From NCBI GenBank assembly GCA_964030475.1, contig CAXIPT010000003.1, positions 11,676,667 through 11,740,666 of the forward strand: a stretch of DNA of 64,000 nucleotides. Direction: 5' to 3'. Below, piece after piece: positions 36,683-45,392 of the stretch (its first letter is position 1; the number at the start of each line of letters is the position of its first letter). The stretch is from Tethya wilhelma (Eukaryota; Porifera; Demospongiae; Tethyida; Tethyidae). Position numbers and translations under genes: made by a program. Under the pieces are notes generated by a model. The model was not told where the DNA came from and made no database searches. It saw only the letters and a list, made by a program, of their open reading frames with translations.

Positions 36683-36935
36683 TCTTCACAACAGCAATAA
36701 CAAGTCTTCTCTATTATACTTCCATGGCTATATTTAGAACAACACAGCTGCAGTAACTCACCTCAAGGCGACTGCATGTTTAGGCTTCTCATCACTGTAG
36801 TTCACAGTGGTGTCCATTTCCACTCCAGGGATCCTCGAGCCAAAGGCCAGGTTCTTGTAGGCCTTCATACAAAATGGAGCCACTTTACCTCCCATTGCAT
36901 TTTCGATTTTACCAGCATTTTGTTTGAAGTAGAAG

Positions 36936-36985
<50 letters not shown>

Positions 36986-36991
36986 ACATGC

Positions 36992-37043
<52 letters not shown>

Positions 37044-37637
37044 AACTCACAGCAGACATTGGTAGATTACTTCAGCGGCCCTGTCAAGTCCATCTGGTCT
37101 GCTCTTTGGAACGGGAGCAACCGCAAAATAGTTGGAGTTAACTACAAGCACATAATAGAATGTGAGTAGTTACTTAAGTTAATACAATTAACCATACTAA
37201 GATGCAAGACTGATCATTATTAAGTAAATTTTATTTGCACAAAGCGTTCGTTATTCATAACCAGAAAAGGTGACCTTTTAAATACACTTGTTACGCTACA
37301 AGCTATGCTAATGCTTCATAGTGAAATGCTCCATCAAAAACTGAAAACATCTGTTCACATAAAGGTCACACACACCACATACTGCTGTCATGTGACTACA
37401 CGACAGCTGGAGATGCTCTTCATGTAGGCTACTCACTTCCTCACACATTGGGAGCTACAGTGTGGTGTAGGGGGAGAGCAATGAAACCATTACTGAGGGA
37501 TCAGATGAAAAAGATGCCGTGAAATTAGTTGCACAATGCAACACTGGGTAGTACTATTTTGTGGTTGATCCTCAAAGTCCCTTTGTGATTGCGTTTGTTT
37601 TGTTATTGAATTATTCTATACTATTAGAGCGAGTGCA

Positions 37638-37685
<48 letters not shown>

Positions 37686-38292
37686 CACAGCATATTGGTG
37701 TCCTCTGTCGTAGATAGATGAAATCAATCCACCATTTCCCAATCCAGTTCCTCATTCTCCATGACCTACAGCACACACACACACACACACCATGATATTA
37801 ATATTCATATTTGCAATATTAGTGTCAATTTTGCAAGAAACCATAGGTCTCCCACATATATAGCTCACAAGACAAGCACACAAAATGAGTGTAAGGGTGT
37901 CACCTTTCTCTCAAGATGGCTCAGAAATCAACCCTGTGTTACTCAACTGGACATAACAGACATACCAATACCATTGATTGTGTACATTCCTCCACACTGC
38001 CATATATGGGAAAGGTCACATATTTCTCAACAACTATGCTGTGTCTATAGGTGCACAAAAATAGGGGCACTTTGAGGGCCTATCATGATGAGAGCTGATA
38101 TACCCATTAAAGACAGCAGATAAACACACAAACAGTTACTTTACAAGGAAATAGAAACTAGGGTCAGCTAAATCAACTGTAGATCAACACATACAGCTGC
38201 AGGAGGTCTCAGGGATCTTGAAGAATAACTACCATAATTGAATTTTAACAAAAGACAAGAAGAGTACTAGAGATAGGGGGATCACTTACTCT

Positions 38293-38352
<60 letters not shown>

Positions 38353-38640
38353 CACATGACCTTTTCCCTGTTTGTTTACAAACAAGGTTGCTACAGAGGA
38401 ATGCTCTTAATTAATCATGAGCTCCACAATGGGCCACTGAATCTCATTATGTACCATAATGACTCCTGTCTGCCCAGCTCTGCCTTATGCACAGGGAGGA
38501 GCTCACAATAATTACCATTAATAGTGTGTTTACTCCTAGGTCAGTTTTTCTAGCTACAAAATAATGTGTCCAAGTATATACCTGAGAGTGAGAAAGAATT
38601 GGAGTTTCTTGCCATCTTTTTTCAGGAACTCTTGAACAGC
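33960..38640 (-). CDS. CPT1: Carnitine O-palmitoyltransferase 1-type acyltransferase, N terminus missing
   Basis: Transfers long-chain acyl groups from CoA to carnitine; CPT1 enzymes sit in the mitochondrial outer membrane. Exons on the minus strand: 38640-38582 (AVQEFLKKDGKKLQFFLTL), about 37750-37687 (WWIDFIYLRQRTPI), about 37139-37047 (NSNYFAVAP), 36935-36762, about 36602-36491, about 36265-36092, about 35761-35505 (RWFDKNVQIV; ANVEHSMLDA with catalytic His), about 35405-35251, about 35087-34887 (ESATTRFYYEGRTETIRP), 34687-34561 (GLGVDRHLFGLYIVAKGM), about 34343-34185 (LSTSQTPVR; GGFGTVTDVGYGISYIVAGE) and about 34071-33960. The WWxxxIYLRxRxPI and NSNYFA motifs point to CPT1 over CPT2 or CrAT. 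The N-terminal membrane-segment exons are not found; a misassembled zone lies just upstream. Confidence 0.88.
35100..35166. repeat. (GA)n microsatellite at a CPT1 splice acceptor
   Basis: On the gene strand this is a (CT)n tract ending in CCCTCAG at the exon 35087 acceptor, so the repeat acts as the polypyrimidine tract. Confidence 0.9.
35769..35818. repeat. (GA)n microsatellite at a CPT1 splice acceptor
   Basis: On the gene strand (CT)n leads into CTTCCCCTCAG at the exon 35761 acceptor. Confidence 0.9.
36278..36321. repeat. (GT)n microsatellite in a CPT1 intron
   Basis: (CA)n on the gene strand, ending close to the exon 36265 acceptor. Confidence 0.9.
36610..36679. repeat. (GA)n microsatellite in a CPT1 intron, with a single n
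   Basis: (CT)n on the gene strand leading to CACACCCACAG, the exon 36602 acceptor. The n at 36630 suggests a sequence or contig join inside the repeat. Confidence 0.9.
36937..37041. repeat. Compound (GT)n / (GA)n intron of CPT1
   Basis: This intron is almost entirely microsatellite: (CT)n just after the GTGAGT donor, then (CA)n running directly into CACAG at the exon 36935 acceptor. Confidence 0.9.
37640..37682. repeat. (GT)n microsatellite in a CPT1 intron
   Basis: Located just inside the donor side of the intron following the WWIDFIYLR exon. Confidence 0.9.
38290..38352. repeat. (GA)n microsatellite in a CPT1 intron
   Basis: Nearly uninterrupted GA dinucleotides in the roughly 830-base intron between the two most upstream CPT1 exons seen. 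Confidence 0.9.
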
Positions 38641-38808
38641 CTGCAATGGGATTAATAGCCATGTGAATGTGACCTTAGTTGTACCTACTAGCACACACAC
38701 ACACACACAGTACAGAGTTCCCAGCGCTGCTGACCTCTATGAATATTCAAATCAGTTCTCTGAATTGCGCTACACCTCCCGCTATACATATTATACATAC
38801 ATGTACAT

Positions 38809-38810
<2 letters not shown>

Positions 38811-38852
<42 letters not shown>

Positions 38853-39105
38853 CTTCTACTTCAAACAAAATGCTGGTAAAATCGAAAATGCAATGGGAGG
38901 TAAAGTGGCTCCATTTTGTATGAAGGCCTACAAGAACCTGGCCTTTGGCTCGAGGATCCCTGGAGTGGAAATGGACACCACTGTGAACTACAGTGATGAG
39001 AAGCCTAAACATGCAGTCGCCTTGAGGTGAGTTACTGCAGCTGTGTTGTTCTAAATATAGCCATGGAAGTATAATAGAGAAGACTTGTTATTGCTGTTGT
39101 GAAGA

Positions 39106-39161
<56 letters not shown>
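38811..39161 (+). other. Inverted copy of one CPT1 exon with its flanking repeats
   Basis: 38853-39111 is an apparently identical reverse copy of 36680-36937: the exon with SRIPGVEMDTTVNYSDEKPK, its GTGAGT donor and intron flank. The flanking microsatellites, (CA)n on the left and (CT)n on the right, are also mirrored, and it stops at an N gap. A lone, identical, inverted exon beside a gap is most simply an assembly artefact; a recent inverted duplication is the alternative. Confidence 0.85.
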
Positions 39162-39203
39162 NNNNNNNNNNNNNNNNNNNNNNNNNNNNNNNNNNNNNNN
39201 NNN
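39162..39203. other. Assembly gap (42 N)
   Basis: Flanked by (CT)n on the left and (GT)n on the right. Single n characters at 36630, 49121, 52885 and 55863 may mark further joins. Confidence 0.95.
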
Positions 39204-39291
39204 GTGTGTGTGTGTGTGTGTGTGTATGTGTGTGGGGGAATAAGCTGGAAGCTCTCTTAACTTAATTTCAAGCAGATATAACTATATATAC

Positions 39292-39950
39292 CTTCAACTG
39301 TTCTCTCTCCACCTCAGTCAGCTGGTCCCAGTAACTCTCAGTGTCTTCATCTCCGTCACCATTACCATCAGCAGCAGTTGGAATGTAAGCCTCATAGACC
39401 ACTTCATCATCAGAGGGGCACTCCTCATTAGCTGGCAGCTGTTCAGGGGTGAGCCCATTATCATTGTCTTGGGAAGAGAGAGAATCAGCCAAAAGAGGAT
39501 CATCCACTGGAGGCTGGGAACACGCACCTATAAAGATACATCAGTATGCATCATTGTTGCTATTGTTTTACAATCATTCATGGTGTTAGCTCCTCATTAC
39601 CAGCTGGTCCATGCTCCAGTTGGTCCAGGAGCTCACAGGTATCTGTGACATGTTCTGTAATTCCGTCCAAATTCTGCTGAATCAGCAATAGATGTTTCCT
39701 TATATTTTCAACATCCACTGCTCCATCTTCAACAACAACTAACTCCTCCCCTAGTTCTCTAATTCTAGGGAAAAGAAATATCGAAACAAAAACAGCATGT
39801 ACATTCACACAGTGCAATCATGTGTACATACCTCTCCAGTGTGAACTGGGCCTTCAGATCCATGCAGTGAACTTCATCAACGACAGCTTGCAAAGGAACA
39901 TCATCCTTGTCATTCTTCTTTTGTCCCACCATCCTGCTAGGAGGCTCCCC
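39292..39950 (-). CDS. Uncharacterised coiled-coil protein X, copy 2, first exons
   Basis: I do not recognise this family. Three exons (about 39950-39834, 39768-39601, 39529-39292) encode a product nearly identical to copy 1 at 56.1-57.5 kb. Readable segments are VHCMDLKAQFTLE, a helical segment with RIRELGEELVVVEDGAVDV and IRKHLLLIQQNLDGITEHV, and an acidic segment (DDEVVYEAYIPTAADG). After exon 3 the sequence runs into (CA)n on the gene strand and the N gap. The missing last exon is the block at 60.66-61.23 kb on the same strand, so this copy is probably split by misassembly at the microsatellite. Confidence 0.7.
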
Positions 39951-40502
39951 TGCATGTGTAGAGATATAAGAACATAGACATAGAACTTGAGCTTGTTTTA
40001 AAGCTAGCTTCAAAGTTTAGAACCACATAATCCACCACTGACTACTTCAAAATCCGTTATGGAATATATCCGGTACCAACATGCCAATAATGAATAATTC
40101 ATGACGTATTGGAGAAATTGAAGTTTGTGTAATTTTACAACTATCGTGATAGAAAGGGATAATTATACTTTAAAATTAATAGCACAAAAACAGGCCTGCA
40201 TGGTTTTTTGATTGCCAAATTATAATTATACCAAATTTTTAATGTACAGTACTGCCCATAATTATTTTCATGTCTACGGTACACGACTTATCAAATCAAT
40301 AATAATTATTATACACATAACTATAAGCTGATGAGGTTTCATGCATGTACATTTGCACATTAGGTATATAAATACAAAAAACAAAAAACCCGACAAAATT
40401 AGAAAACAACCAAAAAATAATGTTTTGCTAAACTCTCTACTAACCTATTATCTCATCTCATGTAGTTATGAGCAGCCATTTTTGAATCAGTAAATTTTTT
40501 GA
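39951..40502. other. Intergenic, upstream of gene X copy 2
   Basis: AT-rich and without a gene. About 40000-40170 is a reverse-strand match to 55880-56100, upstream of gene X copy 1, so the duplication extends past the coding region. Confidence 0.6.
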
Positions 40503-42362
40503 TTAGCAATAGAGTTCAATCTTGGTAATTCGAAAATGAAGACAGTCATTTTTAAGGTACTTTGGCTCTAGTTTGTCATGAGAGAAAAACTGGGCGTTGC
40601 CCCAACCATCATTTTTGTCTCCTTGTGTCACTCTACCAGCATTAGTATCAGGTGTTCTCTCAGTATAGTCAATTGTCCATGTATGATGTTCCTTCCTTCC
40701 GTCCTGGTCCACTAGTTGGACTATGATGTCACCACGAAATGGCCACTTGAGGTGATCGTCAAACTCTCCCTTTATTAGACTTGTAAACACAGAGAGGTAT
40801 GTTCCTTTGCCACTACCAGATCCATTAGCATAGACTAGGAGACGGAACTTGTATCCTCCCTGGTGGGTGTAGAAAGGAGGGGAGTACCATTCATCACCAT
40901 CTCTCTTGTGTTGTCCAAAGTTCTCCATAGTGAATCCAACATACCCCATCGTTGGTGTGGAGAGTTGAAGTTTGAGCGTTTGCTTTTCATTTTTAAATCT
41001 TCTCATCTTCCTTTGATGACTGGCAATACTGTCTTGAAGCTCCTTGTGACTACCTTGAAGAGCAGTAATACTGTCTTGTGTCCCTTTCTGATTAATCTGA
41101 AGCTGGTTGAAATTCTCCTCAATGCTAGCTCTTAGTTCTTTCTCTCTAGATGGATAGGCTACAAACAGAGCCAGTGCTAGTACTGCTAGAGTCAGAGAGA
41201 CCAACAGACCTCCCTTGGTGCCTGTGAAAGATTGCTTCCTCTCTCTCTGGACTTGTTGGAGTTGCTGTCTGAATGACTCCTCTGTGCACCTCTGGTTGTT
41301 TCTCATCTCTCCAAGTGATGTTTGCAGTTTATTGTAATTTGCTTGAAGAGTGGCATGACTGGATATATTTCTTGCTTTAAGTCGTTCATTTTCCCTCACT
41401 AGCTTCAGAAACTTCTCTTGAAAAGCTGAATGGCTGGTTTGAAGCATCTTGTGACTAGCTTGAAGAGTATCATGCATGGCTTGTGTCCCTTTATGACTAG
41501 CTTGAAGTGTGGCATGGCTGGCTTGAAGCTCCTCATGACTAGCTAGTAGTTTGGAGTAGCTAGCTGTTTGTAGAGACATGTGGGTGACCAAGTTCTCTTT
41601 GAGATGGGCTGGCATATCTTTACGAGGTAGTTTCACGTAACATCCAACATGGTGGAAGTCACAGGTAATAGATGTCTTGGGACAGTCTTTAGTGACATGG
41701 TTCTCAAGATCCTGACGTTGAGGGAATGTACCACACTCATTGGGACATCTTACTGGGTGGTAGCCACACACACGCCAGTGATTGTTGATGACATCTTCAT
41801 AGTGAGACTCATAGTTGTGACAATACTCACAGCTGAATGGACGTTTGTCACAGTGTTCAATTTGATGGGCAGCAATGTTAGAACGTTTGATCAACTCAGA
41901 GCAGTAGATGCACTCAATCTCACTGTAGTCACACCCCTTTAGCTGTTTGTCAGGTTGTGGAGACAAATTGAGGTGATTGTCAAGCTGCCCTAGCTCCCCC
42001 TTCCACTCACAACCTTCCTGTTTGTGTGAGCAGTAGACTTGAAATTCATAGAGAGAGCGTTGAAGTCCTTTGTTGTGGAAAGTAGTGAAGTTCTTTTCAT
42101 TGCATGTTGGACAAGGCTTGTTGACAGTTTTGATTCTCTCTATACAAACTCTGCAGAAGCTGTTTCCACAGCAAGGAGCTTGGTAGGGCTCTCTAAGGAT
42201 TTGCAGACACACAGGACACTCTGACTGGAAAGCTTCTGGTGGTTTCTTTATAAACTTGCACTCAAATCCTGTCTTACAAATCTTTTTATTGCCAGCAGCA
42301 ATTCCATTTTTGTCACACAATTTAAATCCCGCCTTCGCTGCCTTTCCACTGCCAGTAGCCAT
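40503..42362 (-). CDS. Intronless TRAF-like RING/zf-TRAF/coiled-coil/MATH protein with an internal membrane segment
   Basis: TRAF proteins are E3 ubiquitin ligases and adaptors downstream of TNF/Toll-type receptors. This 619-residue protein has a RING (residues about 49-92: CPVCLQIL, CCGNSFCRVCI, CPTC), then Cys/His TRAF-type zinc fingers (about 105-255), then a coiled coil with repeated LQASHxxLQ units (about 270-375). A hydrophobic stretch follows at about 384-403 (GGLLVSLTLAVLALALFVAY), then more coiled coil and a C-terminal MATH/TRAF-C domain (about 470-615, starting GYVGFTMENF). A membrane segment inside the coiled coil is unusual for a TRAF. It is intronless, unlike its neighbours. A CRE lies 48 bases upstream. 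Proximity to the ubiquitin-Death array suggests a shared pathway, by inference only. Confidence 0.88.
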   Translation of the reverse strand: MATGSGKAAKAGFKLCDKNGIAAGNKKICKTGFECKFIKKPPEAFQSECPVCLQILREPYQAPCCGNSFCRVCIERIKTVNKPCPTCNEKNFTTFHNKGLQRSLYEFQVYCSHKQEGCEWKGELGQLDNHLNLSPQPDKQLKGCDYSEIECIYCSELIKRSNIAAHQIEHCDKRPFSCEYCHNYESHYEDVINNHWRVCGYHPVRCPNECGTFPQRQDLENHVTKDCPKTSITCDFHHVGCYVKLPRKDMPAHLKENLVTHMSLQTASYSKLLASHEELQASHATLQASHKGTQAMHDTLQASHKMLQTSHSAFQEKFLKLVRENERLKARNISSHATLQANYNKLQTSLGEMRNNQRCTEESFRQQLQQVQRERKQSFTGTKGGLLVSLTLAVLALALFVAYPSREKELRASIEENFNQLQINQKGTQDSITALQGSHKELQDSIASHQRKMRRFKNEKQTLKLQLSTPTMGYVGFTMENFGQHKRDGDEWYSPPFYTHQGGYKFRLLVYANGSGSGKGTYLSVFTSLIKGEFDDHLKWPFRGDIIVQLVDQDGRKEHHTWTIDYTERTPDTNAGRVTQGDKNDGWGNAQFFSHDKLEPKYLKNDCLHFRITKIELYC

Positions 42363-42396
42363 TTTTCATAACACAATATTATTATCATATATAATA

Positions 42397-42731
42397 GAGC
42401 GTTTTCATATGACGTCAGTGGTGTACAGATGAATATGTAAATTAGAAAATGAATATGCAAATTAGCGCTAGTGATAGGGAGAAATGTATGGGAGAATTCT
42501 GTTCTGCTACTTAGCGTTTACAGCGCTCAACGATCGGTTTATATGTTGTGGCTTACAAGGCAGTAGTGTCAAAAATCACCTGGAAGCAAGCTCTTGTGGC
42601 TGCAGTAAGTGAAAAATCCAGACTTGAAGGCTTTCTCCCATACATTCAGTACTTTAGCTGTACACCAGAAGGCAGCTGCTACGTGAACCACGCCCCAAAA
42701 ATTGCGTAAAATGACGTAAATGCAAACGCTC
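42397..42731. mobile_element. TA-flanked MITE at the TRAF-like gene promoter
   Basis: Ends GAGCGTTT... and ...AAACGCTC are inverted repeats of about 20 bases (imperfect) and are flanked by TA on both sides (42395-42396, 42732-42733). An inner inverted pair (AATGTATGGGAGAA / TTCTCCCATACATT) lies near 42485 and 42635. It has no ORF. A TA duplication fits Tc1/mariner-type elements. The left arm carries the CRE. Confidence 0.65.
42410..42417. promoter_or_regulatory. CRE palindrome TGACGTCA
   Basis: Perfect cAMP-response-element consensus, 48 bases upstream of the TRAF-like start and inside the left arm of the MITE. Confidence 0.4.
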
Positions 42732-42838
42732 TATATAGCTATATCAGCTATAGACCCGCCCTAGATCTACCAAATCTGATTCATATCTCGTTACATGCAT
42801 AAATGCAGCGCAGGCCGGCCTTCTCTCTGATCGATCTG

Positions 42839-42861
42839 CGGCGCGCGCGCGCGCGCGCGCA
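42839..42861. repeat. (GC)n alternating tract
   Basis: Alternating G and C for over 20 bases; such tracts can adopt Z-DNA. It lies between the MITE and the end of the vezatin-like gene. Confidence 0.9.
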
Positions 42862-42946
42862 GCAGTTATTTATGTTGACGATCTTTACCATTTCTTACAA
42901 TCTACTTGTAAAGGCAAAGTGTGTTAACTAATGTTATTCAAGATAT

Positions 42947-44500
42947 CTATATTAAATCCTTACCAAAGAGGCTGTTCTTATGAAACTCCAAACTCCATTG
43001 CAAATTTCCACAAGATGACTTCAACAGCTCCAATGGTTGTCTCAAGTGTAGGAGGACGGCTGTAAGAGGGGGGTGTAGTCTCATCCTCTTTGCAGGGAGG
43101 GTCTTATGACTGGCAGTGTTGCTATGTACTACAACCAGTGCCAGGCGACGAAGGAACTCTGAGTTCTGAATGGCAAGAAGACTGCAAGCATCCTGCAAAT
43201 GATGGTATTGAAAAATCTTTTTCCTTCTTTATTAAAACTTTTCTAGTTTCATCAACCGTGTTTGTGTGTGTTAGATCTGTGTGCTGAAATTTAGATAGAC
43301 TGTACCTTCAGTGATTCCAACTTCAAGCACAACTCTTCTTCATCTCTGTCACTCTCCTTCCCATCTCTCTCACTCATGAACTGATGTAAACTCTTCAAAG
43401 ATCTGAACGCAAGATAGCCACGTCGCTCATCCAGCTCCTCCTTAAAAGGATACCCCAAACACAACCTCTCAGTCACTCCTCTAGCCATCATCACCCCTCT
43501 TCGACACAGCTCAAAAACTCTCCTTCTAAGATGGATGCACTGCAGCCCAGAGATGCCCCCTCTCTCCATCCTACCAATGGGCACAGAGTGCAGTGGCCGT
43601 GAGAAGCCGTGAGCCAGGATTTCAGTCTCTTGTACGATACGTAGGGACTGTGACAACAGAGAGAGGAGGGTGTCAAAATGGGATGTGTATGATTGCAAAT
43701 CTTTTAAACGTTTGGTCATGTTTGACACAGCTCTCCAGCGTGCTATTCTAGCAAGAAATAAGACGGTCAGTGTTAACAATATCAGTGCTAGTAGCAACAT
43801 TGGTTTCCACAGCAGTCCTATTGAGACAAGAGCAGTTATGACTGAATAGAGACATATGTAATACAGGGTGGAGGTGGTGGTAGTATGGGGGGTTGTGGTT
43901 TGAGAGGGATGCTGAGGAGGAGGACTGTTACTGTCGCTGGTGAAACAAACGTGTAATAATTGGAAGTCTTCTTCAGTTAGTAATGGAGAGTTTTGGATGT
44001 GAGTTACAACTTTGGCACTGAAATCAGCCTATCATGAGAGCAGATAAGAACAACATGTATACATCTGTTCTTGTCATATAGAGATACTATTTTATGATAC
44101 ACACAATGCTTACCTCAAGATCACTGTTAATATAAAACCATTCTTTTAGCATTCTCTTCAACTCGGCAAAGCTGTTACTCCATCTGTTTGAGGAGTGACT
44201 CTTCCTCTCATTCTCCTCACTGGAATTAGTCGGCCATTGTTGTCCTGGTGGTGTGTCACTGTAGATGAGATCCTCCTCAGTGACATCATAGCTTGAGGAC
44301 TGCTTCAACTGAGCGGCAGATGGAGAGGTCTGCATAAGAACAACCAAATATGCAAATTATATGCATATACCATAGCCATTGATCATGCATTTGGGTGCAT
44401 GTATCATACATCAGTGAATCAATCTTTATATTAGTGTACTGTTAGAACGACACAGCTCTAAACTTACTTCAAAATAAACTACAGTGCCTTCTTGATCCAT
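42947..44500 (-). CDS. Vezatin-like membrane protein
   Basis: Four exons: 44500 to about 44470 (MDQEGTVVYFE), about 44332-44115 (SYDVTEEDLIYSDTPPGQQW), about 44030-43308 and 43196-42947. The third exon has two adjacent hydrophobic stretches (YYICLYSVITALVSIGLLW; MLLLALILLTLTVLFLARI). It is followed by RIVQETEILAHGFSRPL and LRRRVFELCRRG, which resemble the region after the membrane segments in vezatin, a junction protein binding myosin VIIa. The last exon has LTAVLLHLRQPLELLKSS. It is shorter than vertebrate vezatin. The assignment rests on pattern memory. Divergent with DPM3, 106 bases between starts. Confidence 0.6.
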
Positions 44501-44606
44501 AATTTTGCATTTTGTAAGGTCTGCTAAGAATTCTATTTAATGCCCACCTGGTACGGGGTCGTCAAATAGTTGCATATAAAGAGAACCCTAGAGGAGCTGG
44601 AGAAAG
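44501..44606. promoter_or_regulatory. Bidirectional promoter region, vezatin-like / DPM3
   Basis: 106 bases separate divergent start codons. No clear TATA box or known motif was seen. Confidence 0.45.
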
Positions 44607-45223
44607 ATGACTAAGCTGCTTCAGTGGCTGATATTGGGAGTACTATTTGTAGCTGTATGGTGTGGACTCCTCCTGGAGATAACACCTGTGAAACTCTCTC
44701 CGCAAGTACATGAAGTCCTCTTGCCTGTGAGTCTGTTAATTCTGCCAGCTGCATGAGACTTGATACACCTGTGAGATTTTTTCCATTTTTTTCTTATTTT
44801 TTTAGCTGCCTGTGTATTTAATTATCTGTTTCGGGGTAAGTTATAATTATTACTAACATATATATATCTATCTTTATCATCACTGTCTGTATAAATGTAT
44901 CGGGTATGTGCCTCCCAGTGTTATTCACTTTGTGTGATTGGGTACCGAGTCATGACCTTCAATGATTGTGAGAATGCAGCGGCTGAACTGAGTGAGGTAA
45001 GAGTTACTAGAGTAAGACAGCAAGAACTGTGACTAGTTGTAACGTGTGCCTAAAAGCTGATAAGTCGATCAGCACTTGAAAGAGTTTTTGAAAATGTTTG
45101 CATGATAGATGTGCATAGCAGAATCGTCACGTAGCTACAAAGTCAGCTGTCGGTCTCTTTTGTTTTCCTTAGGAGATAAAACAAGCAAAGAAGGACTTAA
45201 GAAGTAAAGGAATGAAACTATAG
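44607..45223 (+). CDS. DPM3: Dolichol-phosphate mannosyltransferase subunit 3
   Basis: DPM3 anchors the catalytic DPM1 subunit in the ER membrane for dolichol-phosphate-mannose synthesis. Four small exons with GT-AG junctions all in phase 0: 44607-44726 (MTKLLQWLILGVLFVAVWCG, first membrane helix), a 30-base exon 44806-44835 (LPVYLIICFG), 44919-44996 (CYSLCVIGYRVMTFNDCENA) and 45173-45223 (EIKQAKKDLRSKGMKL). The product is 92 residues, the usual family length. GYRVxTFxDCExAAxEL and the C-terminal coiled coil match the family closely. No single exon is longer than 120 bases, so simple ORF searches miss it. Confidence 0.95.
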
Positions 45224-45392
45224 AACTCATTTTTAGTAGAATTAAATCTTATTAATTTCTGATAACATTCAACAAAAAACAACTATTTTTCAACTCAAAA
45301 GTAGCTGCAATATAAACTCAACAACATACACTTCAAATGTCATAGAAGCTGCATGCGCAGCCCCTAGGTTTTAGTACAATGTATGTAGCTGT

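Noticed and set aside
34967..37141. ORFs rich in RERERE or SLSLSL and HTHTHT
   Set aside because: Translations of (GA)n and (GT)n tracts extending from CPT1 exon shadows.
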